From: an uncultured Prevotellaceae bacterium
Lineage (GTDB): Bacteria > Bacteroidota > Bacteroidia > Bacteroidales > Bacteroidaceae
Assembly: GCA_900316505.1 (NCBI GenBank)
Contig: ONDH01000030.1
Location: forward strand, 1-41,345
Length of the DNA: 41,345 nt
Reading direction: 5' to 3'
The notes under the pieces were generated by a model. It was given only the letters and a program-made list of their open reading frames with translations. It had not been told where the DNA came from and ran no database searches. Shown here one piece after another: positions 16,963 through 24,427 of the stretch (position 1 is its first letter; each line of letters starts with the position of its first letter). The position numbers and the translations under genes are program-made.

Positions 16963-18492
16963 ATGAATCTTATCACCTACATACAGCGTTCACTTGCAGC
17001 CCGGCTCAGCATCTGGGTGGTAGGCTGTGTGGTGTTTATCTTCATTACCGCTCAGGGCATCCTGTTCTACTATTCTCGTCAGGCAGTGAGAGAGGAAGCC
17101 ATGGAAAGAGCCACGCAGACACTAGAGAGTACATTGTTGCATGTAGGTAATACACTGCACGATGCAGAGGTGGCTGCAGACAACATGAGATGGTTGGTGG
17201 AACAGCATCTCGAAACGCCTGACTCCATGTTTACCTTCAGCAGAAAGATTTTGGAGAACAACCCTAACCTCTATGGCTGTTCCATTGCATTTGAACCATA
17301 TTACTACGAGGAGAAAGGGCAGTATTTCTCAGCTTATTCCTACAACGGAGGTGACTCGATACAGACGGAGCAGGAAGGAAGCGATGAGTATGAGTATTAT
17401 TACATGGATTGGTACCTCATTCCCAAACTGCTTAACAAACCCTATTGGGTGGAACCGTTCCACGACCCAGATGTAGGTGGCATCTATGTGGAAGAATATA
17501 CTACATCTTTTTGTCAGCCCATCCGCGACAAGGAGGGCAAGATGGTGGGTGTCTTGTCGGTTGACCTTGCTCTCCCGTGGTTCTCCAAGACGGTGTTGTC
17601 AGCAAAGCCTTTCCCCAACTCCTACAGTATGTTGCTGGGTAAGGGTGGCACGTTTCTGGTACACCCTGACACTACCAAACAGTTTTATGAGTCTATCTTC
17701 ACCCCTACGTTGGAGCAACCAGACTCTGTGAGGACAGCGCTTGGCAGGTCGATGATAGCTGGCGAAAGCGGATATAAGGTGCTACACAATGGCGACGAGG
17801 ACGAGTATGTATTCTACAAACCCCTCTCCCACACGGATTGGAGTGTAGCCATCGTGTGTCCTGAGAACGACATTTTTGAACCCTATTACCGTTTACAGAA
17901 GAACCTGATAACCATCACCGTTGTGGGAATCCTTCTGCTGCTGTTCTTCAGTGTGTTCATCATTCGCTACAATCTGCGCCCCCTCAAGCGGTTAGGTGCA
18001 TCGGCAGAGAAGATGTCGGAGGGTGACTTCCATGTGTCAGTGCCCGACAGCAAACGTCGCGACGAGATAGGACAATTGCAACGCAGCTTCTCAAAGATGC
18101 AGCGTTCCTTGTCAGAATATATCAACAAGATACACCATTCCACAGAGACCTTGACCGAGCGTAATGAGGAACTGCTCAGGGCGAGCGAATTGGCGAAGGA
18201 GGATGACCGCATCAAGACAGCAGTTATCAATAACATGACAGACCAGATGGTGCATCCTGTTGATGTCATCGCTCACGAGAGTGATTTGATTCGTTTGGAA
18301 TACAAGAACTACTCGGAGGAAGAGATGGCACAGCACGTTGACCGCATGTTGGCAAGCACGGATGACGTCACCAATTTGCTCAACCAGCTGCTGGAGGCTT
18401 CTCAGGGCAATGTGGATATGCAGACGAACGCTCCAAGTGCTGATACAAAACCGCAGGAAGGACTTGCGGAGTCAAGCCTTTCAAGAACGTAA
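16963..18492 (+). CDS. dCache-HAMP membrane sensor with degenerate HisKA and no ATPase
   Basis: The 509-residue protein has a membrane segment at about 15-36, a large periplasmic double-Cache-like domain (about 40-310; conserved GCSIAFEPYYYEEKG and VGVLSVDLAL), a second membrane segment (about 318-340), HAMP (NLRPLKRLGASAEKMSEGDF) and a coiled coil. A HisKA-like helix follows, in which the phosphoacceptor region reads NNMTDQMVHPVDVI where the neighbour has QDLTHQVRTPLNII; the histidine is replaced by Asp. The protein stops about 70 residues later, with no HATPase domain. No frameshifted ATPase remnant is seen in the 13 bp before the next gene. It looks like a dimerisation partner or decoy for that kinase. 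Confidence 0.85.
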   Translation: MNLITYIQRSLAARLSIWVVGCVVFIFITAQGILFYYSRQAVREEAMERATQTLESTLLHVGNTLHDAEVAADNMRWLVEQHLETPDSMFTFSRKILENNPNLYGCSIAFEPYYYEEKGQYFSAYSYNGGDSIQTEQEGSDEYEYYYMDWYLIPKLLNKPYWVEPFHDPDVGGIYVEEYTTSFCQPIRDKEGKMVGVLSVDLALPWFSKTVLSAKPFPNSYSMLLGKGGTFLVHPDTTKQFYESIFTPTLEQPDSVRTALGRSMIAGESGYKVLHNGDEDEYVFYKPLSHTDWSVAIVCPENDIFEPYYRLQKNLITITVVGILLLLFFSVFIIRYNLRPLKRLGASAEKMSEGDFHVSVPDSKRRDEIGQLQRSFSKMQRSLSEYINKIHHSTETLTERNEELLRASELAKEDDRIKTAVINNMTDQMVHPVDVIAHESDLIRLEYKNYSEEEMAQHVDRMLASTDDVTNLLNQLLEASQGNVDMQTNAPSADTKPQEGLAESSLSRT

Positions 18493-18505
18493 AAGACAAA
18501 GCCAG

Positions 18506-20425
18506 ATGAAAAATCCAATCACATACATACGGCATTCACTATCATTGAGACTCGGTCTCTTGATTATGTCCTTTACTGTGATCATCTTTGTCATATCTCT
18601 CGGATTTCTCTATTTCAAGACCCGTGAGTATGTGCGTCAGGATGCCATGCAAAGGGCAACCCAAGTGCTGAACAATACGGTGCTGCGTGTGACGGAATAT
18701 CTGAATGAGGTGGAGATTGCCACCACTAATACCGAATGGCTTGTCCGAACTCATCTGCAGCCTGACTCAATCGAAGTCTATTCTCACCGTATGATTGAGC
18801 AGAACCCGATATTCAATGGCTGCTCCATTGCATTCGAACCCAATTTCTTCCAAGAGAAAGGCAAGTATTATTCCGTTTATTCCCACCATGAGGGTACTAC
18901 TGTGGTGACGGAACAGGAGGATGACGAAGAATACCGATATTACGACATGGAATGGTACACGACGCCCAAGCAACGTAACAAGCCATGTTGGGTGGATCCT
19001 TTCTTCGATTATTATGTGGAAGAGGAGGTGAGTAAGGAACGTGAGATGATTACATCGTATTGCCGTCCGCTGCTCGATGACAATGGTCAGTACATCGGTG
19101 TGATTTCCACCGACCTCTCTGTCAAGTGGCTTTCTCAGACCATCATGGAAAAGATGCCTTCAGAACGTTCTTTTTGCATTATGCTTGGCAGTACAGGCAC
19201 CTATTACATTCATCCTGACACCACCAAACTGGTATCTCAAACTATTTTCTCAGACACAGACCCCGACCGTGATGCCGACCTCATTGCGCTTGGCACCGAT
19301 ATGATTGAGGGACATGAGGGTGTGCGTCAGATGCTCTTTAACGACGAACCATGTTATGTGTTCTATCGCCAGTTGACGCAAACAGGGTGGAGTCTTGCCA
19401 TCATCTACCCGGAGAGTGAGATTTTCCGAGGTTACAACCGACTCTTCTACATAGTCCTTGCCATCATAGTCTTTGGCTTGTTGTTGTTGTTCTTTATGTG
19501 TAGGAAGATAGTGAATAAGGCCATAGAACCTGTCAATCAATTGGCCATTCAGGCAACCCATATCGCTGCAGGTAATTTCGATGACAGGATGCCGCATAGT
19601 GACCGCATAGACCCTGTGGGTCAGTTGCAGAACATGTTCGGCACCATGCAGCAATACATCTCCGGTTACATTCAGGACATTCATCAGATGAATGCTGAGA
19701 TACAGAAACGGAATGATGCGCTTGACCAAGCCAACCAACAGGCTCAGGTGGCGCTGGAGAAGAAGACTGCTTTCATGCAGGACTTGACCCACCAGGTGCG
19801 TACTCCTCTCAATATCATCATCGGTTTTTCACAGGTGCTTCGTATGGGACATCAAGATATTCCCGAAGAAGAGATGGAGACCATCCTTGATGCCATGCAA
19901 GAGAACTCTCTGAACATCCAGAGTATTGTTGACAAATTGATGACTGCTTCATTCTTGGAGAGTACGACAAGCGTGCCGAAAGACATTAGGTTTGCATGCA
20001 ATGAGCTTTGCCGCAAAATTATCAGCGGTGTCAGGGTGAAATGTCCAGATACTGTCAAGATTAACTACGTGACTTCTGTGCCCGACTCCCTGACAGTTCC
20101 TGCCATCTCTGATGCTTTGCCGAAGATGTTGCGGCAAATGCTTGACAATGCCAACCAGTTCACAAAGCAGGGGAGCATCACCATGGAGTGTCGATTGAAG
20201 GATGAACGCAATGTCCAGTTCATTGTGACCGACACGGGTATCGGTATTGCAGAAGAGGATGCCCAACGTGTCTTCATCCCATTCCTTAAACTCGACTATT
20301 ATAGTGAAGGACTGGGTATCGGGCTCACACTTATCCGTAGGGGAGCTGAGTTGATGGGTGGCACTTTCGTCCTTGATTCTTCCTACAAAGAGGGTGCCCG
20401 GTTTGTCCTCACCTTGCCGTTGTGA
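18506..20425 (+). CDS. dCache-HAMP sensor histidine kinase
   Basis: A 639-residue membrane kinase. TM1 is at about 13-35 and the periplasmic dCache domain (GCSIAFEPNFFQEKG, IGVISTDLSV) closely parallels that of the preceding gene. TM2 (about 315-338) and HAMP follow. HisKA has the phosphoacceptor His in LTHQVRTPLN. HATPase_c shows the N box (LRQMLDNANQF), G1 (DTGIGI), F box (FIPFLKLD) and G2 (GLGIGLTLI). It ends after HATPase, so no receiver is fused, and no response regulator is in the window. I start at MKNPITYIRHS (18506), matching MNLITYIQRS of the paralogue; an upstream frame inside the previous gene is not protein-like. The signal may come via the binding protein at 15997. Confidence 0.93.
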   Translation: MKNPITYIRHSLSLRLGLLIMSFTVIIFVISLGFLYFKTREYVRQDAMQRATQVLNNTVLRVTEYLNEVEIATTNTEWLVRTHLQPDSIEVYSHRMIEQNPIFNGCSIAFEPNFFQEKGKYYSVYSHHEGTTVVTEQEDDEEYRYYDMEWYTTPKQRNKPCWVDPFFDYYVEEEVSKEREMITSYCRPLLDDNGQYIGVISTDLSVKWLSQTIMEKMPSERSFCIMLGSTGTYYIHPDTTKLVSQTIFSDTDPDRDADLIALGTDMIEGHEGVRQMLFNDEPCYVFYRQLTQTGWSLAIIYPESEIFRGYNRLFYIVLAIIVFGLLLLFFMCRKIVNKAIEPVNQLAIQATHIAAGNFDDRMPHSDRIDPVGQLQNMFGTMQQYISGYIQDIHQMNAEIQKRNDALDQANQQAQVALEKKTAFMQDLTHQVRTPLNIIIGFSQVLRMGHQDIPEEEMETILDAMQENSLNIQSIVDKLMTASFLESTTSVPKDIRFACNELCRKIISGVRVKCPDTVKINYVTSVPDSLTVPAISDALPKMLRQMLDNANQFTKQGSITMECRLKDERNVQFIVTDTGIGIAEEDAQRVFIPFLKLDYYSEGLGIGLTLIRRGAELMGGTFVLDSSYKEGARFVLTLPL

Positions 20426-20519
20426 TTTCTTGTATTGTGCCCGTCAGTAAAAGTGCCCATTTAGTCCTCTTCTCTGAAAATAAAAGGGGCGTTCTGATAG
20501 TTAATTGAAAAATTATCAC

Positions 20520-20527
20520 TACCTTTG
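20520..20527 (+). promoter_or_regulatory. Probable -7 box of the aminotransferase gene
   Basis: TACCTTTG followed by C fits TAnnTTTG, about 52 bp upstream of the ATG at 20579. No good -33 box is seen. The box contains the only in-frame upstream start, which is therefore unlikely. Confidence 0.55.
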
Positions 20528-20578
20528 CACGATTATTGCAATTTTTTCAGAGGTAAAATCATTTTATATCTTTTAGAG

Positions 20579-21781
20579 ATGCCCAAAATATCCATACGAG
20601 GAACGGAGATGCCAAGCTCGCCTATCCGTAAATTGGCACCTTTGGCAGAAGCCGCCAAGAAGCGTGGTGTGAAAGTCTATCATCTGAATATTGGACAGCC
20701 AGACTTGCCCACACCACAGGTGGCACTTGATGCCATCAAGAACATCGACCGCAAGATTCTGGAGTACAGCCCCTCACAGGGCTATCGCAGCTATCGTGAG
20801 AAGTTGGTGAATTATTATGCGAAATATGACATCAACCTCACGGCAGATGACATCATCATCACCAGTGGCGGTTCAGAGGCTGTGCTGTTCTCGTTCTTGG
20901 CATGCCTCAATCCAGGTGATGAGATTATTGTGCCAGAGCCTGCCTATGCAAACTATATGGCTTTTGCCATCTCGGCAGGTGCTGTCATCCGCACCATTGC
21001 CACCACCATTGATGAGGGCTTCTCGCTTCCCAAGGTGGAGAAGTTTGAGGAACTCATCAACGAGCGCACTCGTGCTATTTTGATTTGCAACCCCAACAAC
21101 CCAACGGGTTATCTCTATACACGTCGTGAGATGAACCAGATTCGCGACCTCGTGAAGAAATATGATTTGTATCTCTTCTCCGATGAGGTGTATCGTGAGT
21201 TCATCTACACAGGTTCTCCCTACATTTCCGCTTGTCACCTTGAGGGCATTGAACAGAATGTGGTGCTGATTGATTCGGTGTCAAAGCGATACAGTGAGTG
21301 CGGCATCCGTATTGGTGCACTCATTACAAAGAATGAGGAAATTCGCAAGGCAGTGATGAAGTTCTGTCAGGCTCGTCTTTCTCCACCACTCATTGGACAG
21401 ATTGCAGCAGAGGCAAGTCTTGATGCGCCGGAGGAGTATAGCCGCGACATTTACGATGAATATGTGGAGCGACGCAAGTGCCTCATTGACGGTTTGAACC
21501 GCATCCCCGGTGTCTATTCACCCATCCCTATGGGTGCATTCTACACAGTGGCGCGCCTACCAGTGGACGACTGTGAGAAGTTCTGTGCGTGGTGTCTTTC
21601 TGATTTCAATTATGAAGGCGAGACGGTGATGATGGCTCCTGCAGCTGGTTTCTACACCACACCTGGTTCGGGAAAGAATGAGGTGCGTATTGCCTACGTG
21701 CTGAAGAAGGAAGACCTCGTGAGGGCTCTCTTCGTTTTGAGAAAAGCATTGGAGGCTTATCCGGGAAGAGTTATTTCTTAA
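20579..21781 (+). CDS. PLP-dependent class I/II aminotransferase
   Basis: A 400-residue fold-type I aminotransferase of the aspartate/aromatic group. Motifs in order are NIGQPDLPTP (37-46), TSGGSEA near 95-101, CNPNNPTGYLYTR (170-182), SDEVY (201-205), the PLP-lysine Lys236 in SVSKRYSECGIRIG, and a C-terminal Arg in EVRIAYV that would bind the alpha-carboxylate. The exact amino-acid substrate is not evident; such enzymes are often annotated aspC-like. The start is set at 20579 (MPKISIRG) because upstream codons overlap the promoter. The permease gene begins 41 bp after the stop. Confidence 0.93.
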   Translation: MPKISIRGTEMPSSPIRKLAPLAEAAKKRGVKVYHLNIGQPDLPTPQVALDAIKNIDRKILEYSPSQGYRSYREKLVNYYAKYDINLTADDIIITSGGSEAVLFSFLACLNPGDEIIVPEPAYANYMAFAISAGAVIRTIATTIDEGFSLPKVEKFEELINERTRAILICNPNNPTGYLYTRREMNQIRDLVKKYDLYLFSDEVYREFIYTGSPYISACHLEGIEQNVVLIDSVSKRYSECGIRIGALITKNEEIRKAVMKFCQARLSPPLIGQIAAEASLDAPEEYSRDIYDEYVERRKCLIDGLNRIPGVYSPIPMGAFYTVARLPVDDCEKFCAWCLSDFNYEGETVMMAPAAGFYTTPGSGKNEVRIAYVLKKEDLVRALFVLRKALEAYPGRVIS

Positions 21782-21822
21782 TTCAACATTCATAGTTTAC
21801 AAATCACTTATCAATTCTCAAT

Positions 21823-23070
21823 TTGAGTTTTGAACTTTTCATAGCAAAGCGTATTTATGCGGATAAGGCAGAGGACGGGGAAAGGTTTTCCCGTCCTGCT
21901 ATTCGTATAGCGATGCTTGGCGTGGCGATTGGTGTGGCTGTAATGCTGGTGAGCCTTGCCGTGGTGCTGGGTTTCAAGCATGAAGTGAGTTCAAAGGTCA
22001 TAGGATTCGGCAGTCACATTCAGGTGTTGAGTCTGACGCAGAATCAGAATTACGAGATGTTGCCCGTGCTTACCAACGACACGCTGATACGGAAAGTGAA
22101 GAAAGTGCAGGGTGTCGGGCACATCCAGAAGTTTGCCACGAAAATAGGGATTCTGAAGACGGAGGAGAACTTCCGGGGACTGACTTTCAAAGGTGTGGGA
22201 GAAGATTATGACCTTTCGTTTTTCCAAAACAGTCTGAAAGAAGGAAAGATGCCTAAGTTCTCTTCCAAAGAAGGCAGTAACGAAATACTTCTTTCGGAGA
22301 AAGTGGCTGGTGACCTCGGTGTGAAAGTGGGTGACAAGATATTTGCCTACTTTATGGGAGAGGAATCCATGCGTGCGCGCCGGTTCAAGGTTGCGGGTGT
22401 GTTTGCCACCAACATGAATGACTATGACAAAAACTATGTTATCACAGACATCTACACCGTCCGCAAACTGAATTCATGGGATGAAGAGATGTCGTCTGGA
22501 TTGGAAGTGACGGTCAATGATTTCGACAAAGTGGATGAGTTGACGCAGCGACTTCAGTTCATCCATCAAGGAACAGACCGTAACGGCGTCACTTATGGTG
22601 TGTTCAGTATCAAGGACATTGCTGGACACACATTTGCATGGTTGTCTGTGCTTGACATGAATGTGCTGATGATACTTGTGCTGATGATATTGGTGAGTGC
22701 CTTTACAGTAGTTAGTGGATTGCTTATCATCATGCTTGAACGGGTTAACATGATTGGCACACTGAAAGTGCTGGGAGCGACCAACGTGTCGGTCAGAAAG
22801 ATATTCATCCAGTTTAGTCTTATGCTGGTGGGGCAGGGATTGCTGTGGGGCAATGTGTCCGGCTTGCTTCTGTGTTGGATTCAGCAACGCTTTCACCTCA
22901 TCTCATTAGATGCTACCGTCTATTACATTGACTCTGTGCCCATCCAATTCAACTGGTGGCTTATTCTTGCTGTCAATGCAGTGACATTCCTTATTTCCGC
23001 ACTCGTCATTTGGGGAAGTTCTCACCTCATCAGTATCGGAAAGCCTTCAGAAACCCTTCGCTTCGAATAG
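21823..23070 (+). CDS. FtsX/LolE-like ABC transporter permease
   Basis: This 415-residue inner-membrane protein has the MacB/FtsX/LolC-E topology: TM1 near residues 28-50, a large periplasmic domain (about 55-270), and three C-terminal TM segments (about 280-305, 325-350 and 375-400). The closing loop ERVNMIGTLKVLGATNVSVRKIF is the conserved FtsX-domain contact region. In Gram-negatives such permeases release lipoproteins from the inner membrane (LolCDE) or move other substrates; no ATPase partner is beside it. The start is a TTG at 21823 (SFELFIAKRIY), where Bacteroidales relatives also begin. The start codon is the least certain part. Confidence 0.88.
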   Translation: MSFELFIAKRIYADKAEDGERFSRPAIRIAMLGVAIGVAVMLVSLAVVLGFKHEVSSKVIGFGSHIQVLSLTQNQNYEMLPVLTNDTLIRKVKKVQGVGHIQKFATKIGILKTEENFRGLTFKGVGEDYDLSFFQNSLKEGKMPKFSSKEGSNEILLSEKVAGDLGVKVGDKIFAYFMGEESMRARRFKVAGVFATNMNDYDKNYVITDIYTVRKLNSWDEEMSSGLEVTVNDFDKVDELTQRLQFIHQGTDRNGVTYGVFSIKDIAGHTFAWLSVLDMNVLMILVLMILVSAFTVVSGLLIIMLERVNMIGTLKVLGATNVSVRKIFIQFSLMLVGQGLLWGNVSGLLLCWIQQRFHLISLDATVYYIDSVPIQFNWWLILAVNAVTFLISALVIWGSSHLISIGKPSETLRFE

Positions 23071-23135
23071 ACATTGGCGATGTGAACGGACATGCAGATG
23101 TATGTAATATCATCTTCAAGCATCCCTTTCAGCAG

Positions 23136-23196
23136 ACCCTCGTAAAGCTCGCGAGCCTTACGAGGGTTTGTTCATGAGCCTTACGACGTAAAGCTC
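23136..23196 (+). terminator. Two adjacent related hairpins downstream of the permease gene
   Basis: ACCCTCGTAAAGCTCG (23136-23151) faces CGAGCCTTACGAGGGT (23152-23167), a 16-bp inverted repeat with one mismatch and no loop. A second stem, GAGCCTTAC/GTAAAGCTC with a GAC loop, follows at 23176-23196 and reuses the same words. A third small perfect stem (ATTCTTCT/AGAAGAAT) lies at 23244-23266. There is no strong T-run. Lying between convergent genes, they may act in 3'-end formation. Confidence 0.55.
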
Positions 23197-23305
23197 AAAG
23201 TGGTTACGGGCGTTGAGAATGAGATGAAATGAAGTAACGCTGTATTCTTCTGTGAAAGAGAAGAATAGGAGCATTTTGCTCACCGTATGGATGTGTACGA
23301 AAAGA

Positions 23306-24421
23306 CTACCAGTTCATGAGTTTCTTCAAGAATGGGGTGAGTTCGTTAGCCATCTTTTCGTGCTGGCGCATGGATGGATGCCAGTCGGCTCCATAACCGA
23401 GAGAACCGTCATGAGGGGTGAAATCGAACCGATAGACTTCTTTGTCTCCCTGTTGGTGTGCATATTCTGTTGCGGTGTTCATCGCCTGTTGGGCAGAGCG
23501 GAGCTGGTCGCCTGACATCATACAACCACAAAGGAGGACTATCTTGGCTTTCGGGTAGTGGGAACGAACTTGGCGGTAGAGGTTCTTATAACCATTGAGC
23601 AGCAGGAGAGAATCAGCTCCTTGAGTGGATGTGTCGTTAGTGCCAAGGTTGATGCACACCAAATCGGGGGTGTAGCGAGAGAAGTCCCACTTGTATTGGT
23701 CATTATATAATAATGTGTAGGGGTACTCTGTGTTCATGTTCACCTTGTCACCCGTCTTTGGACCGTTGTAGCTGCGATACACGCCAATGCCGCTGCGAGC
23801 CACCACGAATGCCTGTGCATTAAGGTTGCGTGCTGTGCGTGCGGCATAGGTGTAGTAGTAATTAGCAGTCTTTTCCTCATAGTGTTCTGCTTCGGAATTG
23901 GCTTCGATGCCATAGCCACAAGTGATGGAATTGCCGATGAACTCTATCTTTCGCTCGGGAAGGGGAGTGGCTGGCGCGAGCTTTTCCCCGTTCTTGACGA
24001 AGAAACCATGAAACTCGGGCACATTCTCGTAGCCTTCGCCGATGTATGTGACAACGGCTTGGTGGGTGCCTGCTGGCAAATCTCGTGCAAGGGACACGAC
24101 GGTATTGCCGAGGAAGGATATCTTGAAAGGCTTGCCTCCGTCAATTTCTGCCATGAAGTAGCCGCTGTGGAGTTTGCACATCATGTCGAGTGCGGTGCCT
24201 GTGAAGCCTGTGCGTATCTGCACACCAGGATAAGTGAATACAATGCATTGGCGGTCGGAGTCCTCAATGCGTCCGATGTATTGGATATTGGGGTCATCGG
24301 GATGGAACAGCGTCATGTCGGTGCTTTTCCCTTGAGAGGATTTCTTCTCTTGAGAGTGAGCACACTGGGTGGTGAAAAGTGAAAACATGGCAAAGAAAGC
24401 TACAATGAAAGATTGTTTCAT
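23306..24421 (-). CDS. Secreted SGNH acetyl esterase, CE2-like
   Basis: The 371-residue product has a signal peptide (about the first 23 residues). An N-terminal jelly-roll domain (about 45-145) precedes a C-terminal SGNH hydrolase domain. This two-domain order is typical of carbohydrate esterase family 2, which deacetylates xylan and related polysaccharides. Catalytic features are block I FIGNSITCGYG with Ser165, the GTND block (INLGTNDTS), and DWHPS with Asp346 and His348. It lies 6 bp after the GH51 gene on the same strand and so almost certainly shares its transcript, consistent with removing acetyl groups from arabinoxylan. It would act in the periplasm or outside the cell. Confidence 0.9.
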   Translation of the reverse strand: MKQSFIVAFFAMFSLFTTQCAHSQEKKSSQGKSTDMTLFHPDDPNIQYIGRIEDSDRQCIVFTYPGVQIRTGFTGTALDMMCKLHSGYFMAEIDGGKPFKISFLGNTVVSLARDLPAGTHQAVVTYIGEGYENVPEFHGFFVKNGEKLAPATPLPERKIEFIGNSITCGYGIEANSEAEHYEEKTANYYYTYAARTARNLNAQAFVVARSGIGVYRSYNGPKTGDKVNMNTEYPYTLLYNDQYKWDFSRYTPDLVCINLGTNDTSTQGADSLLLLNGYKNLYRQVRSHYPKAKIVLLCGCMMSGDQLRSAQQAMNTATEYAHQQGDKEVYRFDFTPHDGSLGYGADWHPSMRQHEKMANELTPFLKKLMNW

Positions 24422-24427
24422 GACAGT

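Noticed and set aside
16963..18492. Frameshifted full-length kinase
   Set aside because: No ATPase-domain residues were found in any frame between its end and the next gene, which starts 13 bp later with its own membrane anchor.
23072..23135. Dockerin-like GDVNGHADVCNII in one frame after the permease gene
   Set aside because: Only one short half-motif lacking the calcium-binding DG residues, no start codon, and it overlaps the end of the permease gene; probably coincidence.
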